Positions 1-10,708 of a stretch of DNA of 64,000 bases are shown here, piece after piece. Made by a program: the position numbers and the translations under genes. Position 1 is the stretch's first letter, and every line of letters starts with the position of its first letter. Under the pieces are notes generated by a model, which worked only from the letters and a program-made list of their open reading frames with translations, searched no databases and was not told the origin of the DNA. The DNA is from Bacteroidota bacterium (lineage in GTDB: Bacteria > Bacteroidota > Bacteroidia > 2-12-FULL-35-15), in NCBI GenBank assembly GCA_947469885.1, contig CANIQT010000001.1, positions 310,001 to 374,000 on the forward strand, read 5' to 3'.

Positions 1-198
1 AACATAAAAGTGAAATCTTTGAAGTGGCGAAAAACTTGCTTCTTTTTGTCTTTCAACTGTTGTTTCAACCGGTAATTATACTTACAAAGAACGATGCTCA
101 ACACCAAAATCAAATTTAGATGCCGTAAAATTACTCCTCTTCAATGAGATACTATGTAGTCCGTTTTAAAAAGGCGACTACAAAGCTTCACTTTTACA

Positions 199-687
199 TT
201 AGGAATAAATTTTAATAAAAAAATATTCTCTAAGCATTTTTGCACTTGGTTTTATAAGGATACCTGCTTTTTCGTTCATGCGCGAAACAGAAGTACTTAC
301 TGTTGTTCTGGCTATGTTGTTTAATATTTTTGCAATTTCTTTTACCGATTTCCCATCCATAATATACGGCATAATTTGCGTTTCTTGTGGCGAAAACAAC
401 AATAATTTACATAATTTATCGGTTTCCAAAACCAACCACAACTTTTCCATTTGTTCAAAAAATCGATTTGATTTTAAAAACTCCATTTTGTAATGGGCTG
501 TAGCATACAACTGAATGATTTCCGGCTTTGCAAAATGAATTTGATAATAATTAATTTCATCCTGTAAGGTTTGAAAAGAAGGGACATGAATAACTGCTAT
601 TTGTTCGCCTGTGGCGGTTACAAAATGGATGATTTTTTCTTGTGTCATATATATAAGTATTAATTGGTCTCTATATATAAGATGCAC
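199..687 (-). CDS. LuxR-type HTH domain transcriptional regulator
   Basis: C-terminal LSPQE-like motif FSPQETQIMPYIMDGKSVKEIAKILNNIARTTVSTSVSRMNEKAGI, typical of the LuxR/GerE HTH. Confidence 0.65.
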   Translation of the reverse strand: MHLIYRDQLILIYMTQEKIIHFVTATGEQIAVIHVPSFQTLQDEINYYQIHFAKPEIIQLYATAHYKMEFLKSNRFFEQMEKLWLVLETDKLCKLLLFSPQETQIMPYIMDGKSVKEIAKILNNIARTTVSTSVSRMNEKAGILIKPSAKMLREYFFIKIYS

Positions 688-774
688 AGATTTGAAAATT
701 CCATAAAAAAATTTAAAATTTTTATAAACTAATCCGAATCGTGTTACTTTTGCACAATCAAAATTTTAAAAACT

Positions 775-2322
775 ATGTCTAAATTTATTAATTTCTATTC
801 CTGTGTTATAGCCATTGCTATTGGATTAGTGGTGGGTGAGTTTATTTCGTTTTGGAATTTTATGGCAGATGACGCTTATATATTAATGCGGTATGCCACC
901 AACCTGATTACTCACGGGCAGTGGGTGTACAACATCAACGATTACATAACCGCCATGACATCGCCTCTGCATGGCTTTGTGGAAGTGATTCTTTACTTTA
1001 TCACGCGCGAACTGCCGGTAACCAACAAAGTAATTTCGGTGCTTGCATTTGTAATTATTGGCGTTTCGGGTTTCCGATATTTTAAAGGACACAAAACTTC
1101 GCAACTATTATTTGTAGTGGTTTTCGGAACATCGCCTTTTGTTATTTTATGGACTGTTGGCGGATTAGAAACTCCTTATTTTTCTCTTGTTTTGTTTTCG
1201 ATGATATACATGTGTGCTAAACTGATGCAGGAATATACCACCAAACGCATGGTTTTGCTGGCAATTCTTTCGGGTTTATGCTTTATCTCCCGTTTCGATT
1301 CCATTATTTTTATCACCTGTTTAATTCCATTTTTTCTTTTCAAATTTGGGTGGAAACCTTTTTTTACCTGGGGTTTCATAGCTGCCATCATTCCGGTGTT
1401 ATGGCTAGGTTTTTCTTATTTTTATTTTCAGGATATATTTCCTACATCGTATTACGAAAAACACCCGAAGTTCAGCGACCGTGCTTTTTTAATTCAAAAT
1501 TTTGATTACATCACCGATTTTCTAGTGCTGTCGGGATTGCTGCTGTTGGCGGTGGTTTTGCTGATGTGGTTTGTTGCTAAAAAATCATTGCGACAAAAAA
1601 TAATTTTACATTTTACCACTTACGGATTTGCTTATGTTGGGTTGTATTTTATTTTTATTTACGGATTAGGCACTGCCACTGTTCACATGATGTTTTCGTT
1701 CCGCATGTTTGTGCCCTATCTTCCGGTGGTTGCCTTTTTATTTGCCGAAATGGTGAAACAAAAAGAAGGAGAAAATTTACCAACCTATTTTTCAGTTTCG
1801 TTAAGCGTTTTTGCGGTATTACTGCTTGCATCCAACATGTGGCTCACCAATTATATAAAATATACTGCCATCAATCCATCGCGAAACACGTGGGATTATT
1901 TTAAAACCAGTTTGAACGATTACATCATCAGTCAGGATATAATTGCTGAAAGTGGAGAGCTGATAAACAAGCATTGGAAAACTCAGCCTCAATCGAAAAC
2001 ACGAGGACCAAGAATTATTACTCCTGCCGAAGGGGTGGTAGCGTATGCCAATCCGGATGCTTACGTTATGGGATACCTGGTGAGTTATCGAAATTATTAT
2101 CATTTTTTTAATGCACTTAATTCAGCCGATTATTTTGGAAATGCTTCTGTCATACCTAATCCGATGATTGCTAATCCGGAAATGGATATGAAAAAGCTTT
2201 TTGACAAATCGTCACCTGTGTATGGCTTAGATTGCCATTGGAAAATTTATTTTAAAGAAGGAGTAACAGTACCCAACCCGATACCCAACTATATTAATGA
2301 TACCGAACGGAAAGAACAATAA
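775..2322 (+). CDS. Multi-pass membrane protein, probable GT39/PMT-like glycosyltransferase
   Basis: 515 aa, many hydrophobic segments, N-terminal DDAYILMRYATN motif common in GT-C mannosyltransferase-like proteins. Confidence 0.5.
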   Translation: MSKFINFYSCVIAIAIGLVVGEFISFWNFMADDAYILMRYATNLITHGQWVYNINDYITAMTSPLHGFVEVILYFITRELPVTNKVISVLAFVIIGVSGFRYFKGHKTSQLLFVVVFGTSPFVILWTVGGLETPYFSLVLFSMIYMCAKLMQEYTTKRMVLLAILSGLCFISRFDSIIFITCLIPFFLFKFGWKPFFTWGFIAAIIPVLWLGFSYFYFQDIFPTSYYEKHPKFSDRAFLIQNFDYITDFLVLSGLLLLAVVLLMWFVAKKSLRQKIILHFTTYGFAYVGLYFIFIYGLGTATVHMMFSFRMFVPYLPVVAFLFAEMVKQKEGENLPTYFSVSLSVFAVLLLASNMWLTNYIKYTAINPSRNTWDYFKTSLNDYIISQDIIAESGELINKHWKTQPQSKTRGPRIITPAEGVVAYANPDAYVMGYLVSYRNYYHFFNALNSADYFGNASVIPNPMIANPEMDMKKLFDKSSPVYGLDCHWKIYFKEGVTVPNPIPNYINDTERKEQ

Positions 2323-2392
2323 TTATATTTGCAAAAAAATGTTTTTAAAAAAATAATTTTAATAAATCAAAAAACAAAACAATTAAAATAAA

Positions 2393-3193
2393 ATGGAAAC
2401 GAATACGAATAATGAAATGAATGAAGCACCCAAAATTAATATGAACAAAATGTTGAAAATTGGTATCATATTTATTTTACTGTTGTCACCGGTGGTGTTC
2501 CTTATTATTAAATCGTCAGGCACACCCGAACCACCACCTCAGCAAACCACCGTTAATCAAACCGCCAAAGTTGATATTGCTGCACTCGAAAGAATTGTTA
2601 ACAGCGGTCCAACATTAGACAACCTAAACGATTTGGGAATGGCATACATCAACAATCAATTGCCCGGAAAAAGTATTTCTTATTTTAAACGTGCCTTGGA
2701 ATTCAACCAAAAAAATGCAATTGTGTTAAACAATTTGGGAGTGGCTTACATCATGGTCAAGCAATATCAGGAAGGAATAGATGCCTGCACCAAAGCTGTG
2801 AGTGCCGACCCTACTATGCAACTTGCCAAAAATAATTTGAAATGGGGATTGGACGAAAAAGCCAAAGTGATGGCTTCGGTTAAAACGTTTGAAGATACAC
2901 CTGTAGGCAAAAGAAATATTGCCTACTATATGGATTATGGAATGGTGTATTTTAAAGCAGGAAATTACGATAAGAGCATTGAAATATGGAGCAAAATTGG
3001 GGATATTGACAAAAAAAATACAGATGCACTTAATAATATTGGTACTGCATTTATGATGAAAAATCAGGTGGATGATGCCATTGCCTTGTTCAAAAAAGCT
3101 ACTGAACTAAACCCAACCAACCAGCTCGCAAAAAATAATTTGGCGTGGGCAATGGACGAAAAAACAAAAGCTGCTGCTTCAGTCAAAAAATAA
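2393..3193 (+). CDS. TPR-repeat membrane-anchored protein
   Basis: N-terminal TM followed by TPR motifs (ISYFKRALEFNQKNAIVLNNLGVAYI; AIALFKKATELNPTNQLAKNNLAWA). Confidence 0.75.
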   Translation: METNTNNEMNEAPKINMNKMLKIGIIFILLLSPVVFLIIKSSGTPEPPPQQTTVNQTAKVDIAALERIVNSGPTLDNLNDLGMAYINNQLPGKSISYFKRALEFNQKNAIVLNNLGVAYIMVKQYQEGIDACTKAVSADPTMQLAKNNLKWGLDEKAKVMASVKTFEDTPVGKRNIAYYMDYGMVYFKAGNYDKSIEIWSKIGDIDKKNTDALNNIGTAFMMKNQVDDAIALFKKATELNPTNQLAKNNLAWAMDEKTKAAASVKK

Positions 3194-4576
3194 TTTTGTT
3201 GGCAAATCTTCTATCTCTTTGAGTTTGCCAAACACTGCATAAGCTTTAACTACTTTAATTAACTGAACCATCATTATCAGAAACAACAGCAAGGCAGGAA
3301 TCACCCTGTTGGCACGAATGATTGCGGGCGAAAGTGTATGATTAAATTGACACAAACTATTGAGCCAATAAAACGAAGGAAAGCAAAAAAATAAACCAAT
3401 AAAAAATAAAAGTGGAATTTGTTTTTTGTAAAAAACATTTTTCGATTTTAAAATTGGCAACAACGCAACAATAGGCAATGCTGCTGCATACTGATATTCC
3501 CACACGGTGTTGTAACTTAAAAAGAACGTTAACGTAATTGACATTACCAACAGCAAAGCACTTTCGAGTTTTATTTTTTTGTTTTCGATAAATGCAATTC
3601 CAATGGACAAAAGAAAACAAATATAAATGGGAATTTTATAAATTACGGATGGAGTCAACTTATTAAGAAGCCCGTCAACAAACACCGGTAACGAAAATAT
3701 ATTGATGTGCATCAGTTTGTAATCCGATTGAGCTATTAAGTTTAACCAATGAATGCTGTTGTCTTTCATGTAATCATTAAGCACATATTGATTCTTATAA
3801 ATATTCAGGTTTTCTTTTATAAAATCGAAATCGAAAACAATACCCATCAGTTTGTTATATCCTATTGCCTGAGGGTTGAGCACAGGCAAAGCCAAAAATA
3901 AAATAGAAACAACACAATAAATGCCAATACACTTAAAGGTTGTTTTTCGGGTTTCATTTAACAACAATAACAAGGGAAGCATTAGCACAACAATTGGCTT
4001 TGTAAAAAACGAAAGGAGCAAACCAACAACTAATTTTTGATTAGCTGTTTTGTAATTATCAGTATAGGTAAACTCAAAAAGAGAAAGTAAAATAAAAGTG
4101 ATGGAAAGGATTATAGGTGCGTGCATATTGCCAGTAAACAAAACAGAATAAGTTGGGAAAGCGCAAAGCAAAATAAAAAACGATAAACGTTTTTTTAATC
4201 CATCATTAGTAGTTTTCGAAATTAAAAAAGCAGCATAAATAATTAGTACCAACGAAAATAAGGTAAACAAAGCATATCCCACCTTAGGCGAAAAAAAAGA
4301 AAACCAGGAACCAACAAAAACACTAAAAGCAGGATGCGCCAAGTACCAAGTGGCATAAGGCACATAAGGCGTTCCACCCCAGGTGTCGTAAATGCTGCGA
4401 TGTTCCAATAAATTTAAAAACGATTTGGGGATAGAATAATAATCTATGCCTTGGGTATCATAGTCTTTTAAAATATAAAAAAATGGATTCAACCATCCCC
4501 AGCAAAGCGAGCATAGCATAATGATAACAAAAGCAATGGTTACAAAAGGAAGTAGTTTGGAAATTTTTTGTTTCAT
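3179..4576 (-). CDS. GT87-like polytopic membrane glycosyltransferase
   Basis: ~465 aa, multiple TM segments; start taken at the internal ATG (MKQKISKLL). Confidence 0.45.
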   Translation of the reverse strand: MKQKISKLLPFVTIAFVIIMLCSLCWGWLNPFFYILKDYDTQGIDYYSIPKSFLNLLEHRSIYDTWGGTPYVPYATWYLAHPAFSVFVGSWFSFFSPKVGYALFTLFSLVLIIYAAFLISKTTNDGLKKRLSFFILLCAFPTYSVLFTGNMHAPIILSITFILLSLFEFTYTDNYKTANQKLVVGLLLSFFTKPIVVLMLPLLLLLNETRKTTFKCIGIYCVVSILFLALPVLNPQAIGYNKLMGIVFDFDFIKENLNIYKNQYVLNDYMKDNSIHWLNLIAQSDYKLMHINIFSLPVFVDGLLNKLTPSVIYKIPIYICFLLSIGIAFIENKKIKLESALLLVMSITLTFFLSYNTVWEYQYAAALPIVALLPILKSKNVFYKKQIPLLFFIGLFFCFPSFYWLNSLCQFNHTLSPAIIRANRVIPALLLFLIMMVQLIKVVKAYAVFGKLKEIEDLPTKLFFD

Positions 4577-4686
4577 CAGGGCAAAAATAAACAATTAAAA
4601 ATTAAAAATTATGGATTAGGAATATTTGAAATTCTTAATTCCTAATTCTTAATTCCTAATTTCTGCTACCTTTGCGCCCTCTTAAA

Positions 4687-5544
4687 ATGGCACTATTCGG
4701 ACTATTCTCATCAAAAAAAACCAATGCCGCAGGCGAAATGTCGTTCTGGGGGCATATTGATGCGTTGCGTGGCCATTTGTTTCGGTCGGTAGTGGTGGTG
4801 CTTTTAATTGCCATTGTCACTTTCTTTTTTCCTGAAATATTATTTGATAAAATAATTTTCGGTCCGCTCAAAAGCGATTTTTTAACCTATCGCGCCTTTT
4901 GCCATTTAGGACATTGGCTGCAAGCACAAGGACTTTTTAAAGATGGTAACGATTTCTGTTTTGGAAATTATACCTTCCATTTGCAAAGCCTAGGCTTGGC
5001 AGACCAATTTACTTCACAAATGTGGATAGCAATAATTGCAGGCTTAATTTTAGGTGCGCCTTATGTGCTTTGGGAAGTGTGGCGATTTATAAAACCTGCC
5101 TTAAAAGACAGAGAGAAAAAAGCTTCTACTTCGTTTATTATTTCATCCACCTTTTTATTTTTGCTTGGCGTGTTGTTCTCTTATTATATTATCGTACCGC
5201 TGATGGTTAATTTTTTGGGCAATTATAAAGTGTCCGAATTGGTCGAAAATAATTTTACAATGGATTCGTACATTTCCACCATAACCACCCTTACATTGGC
5301 AACCGGAATTATATTTGAATTGCCCATCATTGTTTTTTTTCTTACAAAATTCGGATTGATGTCGCCTCAATTTATGCGCAAATACAGGAAACACGCAATT
5401 GTTGTCATCCTTATCACAGCTGGAGTTATTACCCCATCGCCCGATATGACTTCTCAATTACTAGTTGCATTTCCTCTTTACATGCTGTATGAACTCAGCA
5501 TTTTTGTTTCGCTTTACGAAATGAAACGAAAAGCAAAAGCGTAA
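4687..5544 (+). CDS. tatC: Sec-independent protein translocase TatC
   Basis: MSFWGHIDALRGHLFRS..., APYVLWEVWRFIKPALKDREKK, GVITPSPDMTSQLLVAFPLYMLYE. ATG at 4687; the listed ORF begins at an upstream TTG. Confidence 0.93.
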   Translation: MALFGLFSSKKTNAAGEMSFWGHIDALRGHLFRSVVVVLLIAIVTFFFPEILFDKIIFGPLKSDFLTYRAFCHLGHWLQAQGLFKDGNDFCFGNYTFHLQSLGLADQFTSQMWIAIIAGLILGAPYVLWEVWRFIKPALKDREKKASTSFIISSTFLFLLGVLFSYYIIVPLMVNFLGNYKVSELVENNFTMDSYISTITTLTLATGIIFELPIIVFFLTKFGLMSPQFMRKYRKHAIVVILITAGVITPSPDMTSQLLVAFPLYMLYELSIFVSLYEMKRKAKA

Positions 5545-5651
5545 TTTATTGCTAGAGTAAGTACCAAAACATTTGATAATATAGTCTTTATTTATACCAT
5601 TAGAATTTATATCTTTACCACCTGATATGAATTAATAAAAATCTTTTGCCA

Positions 5652-8600
5652 ATGAAAAAACTCCTACTATTCTTTTCCGTTCTATGTGTTCAGAGTATTG
5701 TATTTGCACAGGTGGCAAATGATGATTATGCTTTAAGACTTCAAGCAAAATTAGTTGGACTTCATCCGCCTTCTTCACAAAATCATTTGCCCAATTTGCC
5801 TGAACAGGATTGCAACAGCGCCATACCAGTTTGTCAATATACTTACTCCCAAAATGTTTCGTATTCTGGAGAAGGCAATTCTCAGGAAATTCCCGGAAAT
5901 ACTTGTCTTGCTTCAAACGAATTGAATTCGGTATGGTATATTTTTACGGTTCAGGCAAGTGGTTCCGAAAACTTTCAGATAACACCTAATAATAGTAGTG
6001 ATGATTATGATTTTGCATTATACAATATTACGGGGCAAAATTGTTCGGGAATAGCAAGTGGTGCTATCACTCCTATCAGATGTAATTATTCAGCAACATC
6101 GGGCAACACAGGTTTAAGTGCAAGCGGAACCAATGCTTCGGAGCCTGCAAGTGGAAGCAATCAATCAACTACTTTGGCTGTAACAACAGGGCAAACGTAT
6201 GTATTGATAGTAAGTAATTATAGTTCCACTCAAAATGGATACACGCTTAACTTTCAGCAAGGAGCAGGAGCGGCAAATATTTTCGACAATGTGCCTCCTA
6301 CTCCAGCATCGGTAATAGCTCCATGTGGTTCGTCAACCATAACTTTGGTTACTTCCGAGCCTGTTCTATGTTCTACCATCAGTCCGTCTGGTAGCGAATA
6401 TACTATCACTGGAACAGGAGGTCCTTATACTGTTTCCGCATCATCTGGAATAAACTGTGGAAATTCAACGCTGCAAATTAATATCAACATCTCTCCTGCT
6501 CTTTCGGGGGCTGGTCCTTGGACATTGAATATTGCCAGTGGGTCAGATGGAAATGTATTAATCGATAATTGTGGAAACCAAATGGTACCCACTTCTATTG
6601 TTTTTCCAACATCTCCTTCGGTGGCAGCCATTACCGGACCAGGAGTAGTGTGTTCTGGAACAACTGTAGCTTTGACAGCATCTAATGGTACAGCATGGGC
6701 ATGGACTGGACCTGCGGGATTTACTGCAACTACACAAACAATAAGTATTGCCCCTACTGCTTCTGGAACTTATAATTGTAATATTACTTTTGGTACTTGC
6801 GGAAGTGCTTCTGCATCTTATAATGTAACGGTTAAAGCAAGTCCAACCGCTAATTTTACTATTAACCCAAACCCTGTATGTGTTGGAGTTCCGGTTACTT
6901 TTACTAATACTTCCGTAATGGCACAAACTTGTATGTTATTAGGTTTGCCACAGGGAACTCCTTGTCCTTGCGGGTTTTTGCAAACTTGCGGAACACCCTC
7001 TAATCAGGGTTTATTTGTAAATTATTTATGGACTTTTGGAGATGGAAGTACTTCCTTTTATTTGTTGGGCATAGGAGCATTCAGTCCTACTCATACTTAT
7101 AATACTCCTGGAACTTACACCATCTCATTAACTGTTACTGATAACTTTTCGGGATGCACTGCTTCAACCACTCAAACCATTACTGTATTGGCTAATTCAG
7201 GTCCGCTTACTGTAACTCCGGCTGCAATAACCATTTGTCCGGGGCAAAGCACAAACCTTACAGCTAGTGGAGGCTCTACTTATACTTGGACTTCCAACCC
7301 TGTTGGATTTAATGGAACAGGAACCACAGTTTCTGTATCACCATTGGTAACAACCACCTACAATGTAACATCACCGGGCTGTTCGGGAGCATTAAACGCA
7401 TCTGCAATAGTTACCGTTAGTGGGGCTGCCATTGCTACATCAGTAATAACAGGAGTTACCCCTGTTTGTCCGAATCAGGCAGGAGTTGTTTATTCTGTTG
7501 TAAATACGGTTGGTTCTACCTATAATTGGACTGTTCCGGCTGGTGCATTAATTACGTCAGGACAAGGAACAAATTCAATCACGGTAACTTTTGGAGCAAC
7601 TGCAGGAACTGTATCTGTTACCGAATCTAATTCATGCGGAGCAGGAACTCCTGTTAATTTTGCGGTCGCATTAGGTGCTCCTCCTATAACTTCTGCCATA
7701 ACAGGTACTACACCTGTTTGTCCGAATGCAGTTGGAATTATTTATTCTGTAACAAATACTGCAGGCTCAACCTATAATTGGACTGTTCCTTCAGGAGCAA
7801 TAATCACAGCAGGGCAAGGAACAAATTCCATTACTGTGACATTTGGAGCAACAGGAGGAAATGTTTCGGTTACCGAAACCACATCGTGCGGAGTAGGAGC
7901 ACCTGTCAATTTTGCAGTAGCTGTTAGTGCAATACCTGTAACATCAGCAATTACAGGAACTACACCTGTTTGCCCCAATGCAGTTGGAATTATTTATTCT
8001 GTTACAAATACTGCGGGTTCCACCTATAACTGGACCGTTCCAGCTGGGGCAGTAATAACTGCCGGACAAGGAACAAATTCTATTACTGTCACTTTTGGCG
8101 CAGCAGGTGGAAATATATCTGTTACCGAAACAAGTATTTGTGGGGTGGGCGCACCCGTAAATTTTGCAGTGGCAATAAGTGCTATACCTGTAACATCAGC
8201 GATTACAGGAACTACACCTGTTTGTCCCAATGCAGTTGGAATTATTTACTCCGTAACAAATACTGCTGGCTCTACCTATAACTGGACTGTTCCGGCTGGA
8301 GCAATAATAACCGCAGGGCAAGGTACAAATTCTATTACTGTTACATTTGGTGCAGCAGGTGGAAATATATCTGTTACTGAAACAAGCACATGTGGCGTGG
8401 GTGCTCCTGTAAATTTTGCAGTTGCAATAAGTGCAATACCTGTAACATCAGCAATTACTGGTACTACACCAGTTTGTCCGAATGCAGTAGGAATAGTTTA
8501 TTCGGTAACTAATACCACTGGTTCAACCTATAACTGGACTGTACCAGCGGGAGCAATTATTACAACAGGACAAGGAACAAATTCAATTATTGTGGATTTT

Positions 8601-10664
8601 GGTGCAACCGGTGGAACTATAGTCGTAACTGAAACAAGTACGTGCGGAGCGGGTGTGCCAGTTAATTTTGCAGTAGCAGTGGGTGCAATACCAGTAACAT
8701 CAGCCATAACAGGCACCACACCTGTTTGTCCCAATGCAGTTGGAATAATTTATTCTGTAACCAATACTGCTGGTTCCACCTATAACTGGACAGTTCCCGC
8801 TGGGGCTGTAATAACAGCAGGGCAAGGAACAAATTCGATAACAGTTACTTTTGGACCAACCGGAGGAAATATAGATGTTACAGAAACAAGTACCTGTGGT
8901 GTTGGTGCACCGATAAGTTTAACAGTTGTTACAAGTAATATTCCTGTAACATCAGCGATAACAGGTACCACACCTGTTTGCCCGAATGCAGTTGGAATAA
9001 TTTATTCAGTAACTAATACTGCGGGTTCCACTTATAACTGGAATGTTCCCGCTGGTGCAGTAATAACAGCAGGGCAAGGAACGAATTCAATAACAGTTAC
9101 TTTTGGAGCAACAGGAGGTAATATTGATGTTACAGAAACAAGTACATGTGGCGTTGGTGTTCCAGTTAATTTTGCTGTAGCCGTTAGTACAATACCTGTA
9201 ACATCAGCCATAACAGGCACTACTCCACTTTGTCCTAATGCTGTTGGAATAATTTATTCAATAACCAATACCATTGGTTCCACTTACAATTGGACTGTCC
9301 CGGCTGGTGCAACTATTACAGCTGGACAAGGAACAAATGCCATTACTGTAACGTTTGGAACAACAGCTGGAAATGTCAGCGTAACCGAAACCAGCGCATG
9401 CGGAGTCGGAACTCCGGTTAATTTCGCAGTAACACTTAATGCTCTTCCTGCAACATCACCAATAACAGGCACTACACCTATTTGCCCTAACAGCATAGGA
9501 CTTGTTTATTCAGTAATTCCAACTGCAGGTTCTACGTACAATTGGTCAGTACCAGCAGGAGCAAGTATTACAGCCGGACAAGGAACCAATTCTATTACGG
9601 TTACTTTCGGTGCAACAGCAGGAACAATAACTGTTACAGAAACAAATGCCTGTGGAGCAGGGACTCCCGTAACATTAACAGTTGCTTTAATTCCACCTTT
9701 GGTTGTAACTGTAAATCCTCCATCCTCTACTTTATGTTCGGGCTCAAGTGTTTCGCTTACAGCTAGTGGCGCAACCACCTATAATTGGCTTCCGAATTCA
9801 GGATTAAATACTTCCATTGGTTCTACAGTTGTTTCTACACCAATATCCACTATTACTTACACTGTAACAGGGGCTGTTGGTCTTTGTTATTCAACAGCTA
9901 CAGTAACTGTGACTATTATTCCAACACCTATTGCCAGTGCCGGCTTAGACCAATCGTTCTGTTCGGGGCAATCTGTACAACTTAATGCTTCAGGTGGAAC
10001 CAGTTATTCGTGGCAACCAATAACAGGGTTAGATAATCCATTAATTCCAAACCCGATTGCATCACCAATTACAACAACTACATATACTGTTACAGTGACG
10101 AATGGAGGAATATGTACAGCAACAGACAATGCACTAGTAACTGTTTACCCATTACCAAGTGCCAATGCAGGTGCGGATGCTACTATTTTAATAAATGAAT
10201 CAACTGTACTTTATGGAACAGGCTCAGGAACTTTATTATGGGGTGAGCCCGGATTTAGTAACACATTAAGTTGCAACAATTGCTCTAACCCAATAGCAAC
10301 ACCAACTGACAATGCCTATTATTTTTTAACTGTAACAGATGTTAACGGGTGTACCAATGCAGATACTGTTTTCATCAATGTAAATACTGATTTCGGATTG
10401 TATATCCCCAACGCTTTTACTCCATCAGAAGGAACCATGAATCTTGTTTTTGCAGCAAAAGGATTTGGAATAAAAACACTGGAAATGACAATATATAACC
10501 GTTGGGGAGAAAAGCTATTTGAAACTACAGAACTTGATAAAGGTTGGGACGGCACTGTAAATGGTAATCCTGCTGAATCAGGAGTATATGTTTATTCTAT
10601 AACAGCTAAACCATTTAAAGGTGATACAATTAAACGGATAGGGCACGTAACATTGATCGAATAA
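5652..10664 (+). CDS. Giant secreted adhesin-like protein with PKD/Ig-like repeats and a gliding motility-associated C-terminal domain (T9SS type B)
   Basis: Signal peptide MKKLLLFFSVLCVQSIVFAQ; PKD-like segment FVNYLWTFGDGSTSF; nine 84-aa repeats; C-terminus LYIPNAFTPSEG...IYNRWGEKLFETT...WDGTVNG...SGVYVYSITAK. Confidence 0.9.
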   Translation: MKKLLLFFSVLCVQSIVFAQVANDDYALRLQAKLVGLHPPSSQNHLPNLPEQDCNSAIPVCQYTYSQNVSYSGEGNSQEIPGNTCLASNELNSVWYIFTVQASGSENFQITPNNSSDDYDFALYNITGQNCSGIASGAITPIRCNYSATSGNTGLSASGTNASEPASGSNQSTTLAVTTGQTYVLIVSNYSSTQNGYTLNFQQGAGAANIFDNVPPTPASVIAPCGSSTITLVTSEPVLCSTISPSGSEYTITGTGGPYTVSASSGINCGNSTLQININISPALSGAGPWTLNIASGSDGNVLIDNCGNQMVPTSIVFPTSPSVAAITGPGVVCSGTTVALTASNGTAWAWTGPAGFTATTQTISIAPTASGTYNCNITFGTCGSASASYNVTVKASPTANFTINPNPVCVGVPVTFTNTSVMAQTCMLLGLPQGTPCPCGFLQTCGTPSNQGLFVNYLWTFGDGSTSFYLLGIGAFSPTHTYNTPGTYTISLTVTDNFSGCTASTTQTITVLANSGPLTVTPAAITICPGQSTNLTASGGSTYTWTSNPVGFNGTGTTVSVSPLVTTTYNVTSPGCSGALNASAIVTVSGAAIATSVITGVTPVCPNQAGVVYSVVNTVGSTYNWTVPAGALITSGQGTNSITVTFGATAGTVSVTESNSCGAGTPVNFAVALGAPPITSAITGTTPVCPNAVGIIYSVTNTAGSTYNWTVPSGAIITAGQGTNSITVTFGATGGNVSVTETTSCGVGAPVNFAVAVSAIPVTSAITGTTPVCPNAVGIIYSVTNTAGSTYNWTVPAGAVITAGQGTNSITVTFGAAGGNISVTETSICGVGAPVNFAVAISAIPVTSAITGTTPVCPNAVGIIYSVTNTAGSTYNWTVPAGAIITAGQGTNSITVTFGAAGGNISVTETSTCGVGAPVNFAVAISAIPVTSAITGTTPVCPNAVGIVYSVTNTTGSTYNWTVPAGAIITTGQGTNSIIVDFGATGGTIVVTETSTCGAGVPVNFAVAVGAIPVTSAITGTTPVCPNAVGIIYSVTNTAGSTYNWTVPAGAVITAGQGTNSITVTFGPTGGNIDVTETSTCGVGAPISLTVVTSNIPVTSAITGTTPVCPNAVGIIYSVTNTAGSTYNWNVPAGAVITAGQGTNSITVTFGATGGNIDVTETSTCGVGVPVNFAVAVSTIPVTSAITGTTPLCPNAVGIIYSITNTIGSTYNWTVPAGATITAGQGTNAITVTFGTTAGNVSVTETSACGVGTPVNFAVTLNALPATSPITGTTPICPNSIGLVYSVIPTAGSTYNWSVPAGASITAGQGTNSITVTFGATAGTITVTETNACGAGTPVTLTVALIPPLVVTVNPPSSTLCSGSSVSLTASGATTYNWLPNSGLNTSIGSTVVSTPISTITYTVTGAVGLCYSTATVTVTIIPTPIASAGLDQSFCSGQSVQLNASGGTSYSWQPITGLDNPLIPNPIASPITTTTYTVTVTNGGICTATDNALVTVYPLPSANAGADATILINESTVLYGTGSGTLLWGEPGFSNTLSCNNCSNPIATPTDNAYYFLTVTDVNGCTNADTVFINVNTDFGLYIPNAFTPSEGTMNLVFAAKGFGIKTLEMTIYNRWGEKLFETTELDKGWDGTVNGNPAESGVYVYSITAKPFKGDTIKRIGHVTLIE
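7447..9690 (+). repeat. Nine tandem 252-bp (84-aa) repeats
   Basis: TPVCPN..G..YSVTNT.GSTYNWTVPAGA.ITAGQGTNSITVTFGA..G...VTET..CG.G.PV.FAVA recurs at 252-bp spacing. Confidence 0.95.
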
Positions 10665-10708
10665 TATTAAGTTTTTGTTGCTAGATATTAAACAACAATA
10701 ATTACTCT

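Noticed and set aside
3-119. Open frame at the window start (HKSEIFEVAKNLLLFVFQLLFQPVIILTKNDAQHQNQI*)
   Set aside because: Too short and not recognisable; may be a gene tail or noise.
7772-9778. Series of 62-90 aa minus-strand ORFs at 252-bp spacing
   Set aside because: Antisense shadow frames of the adhesin repeats, with no independent start context or domain.
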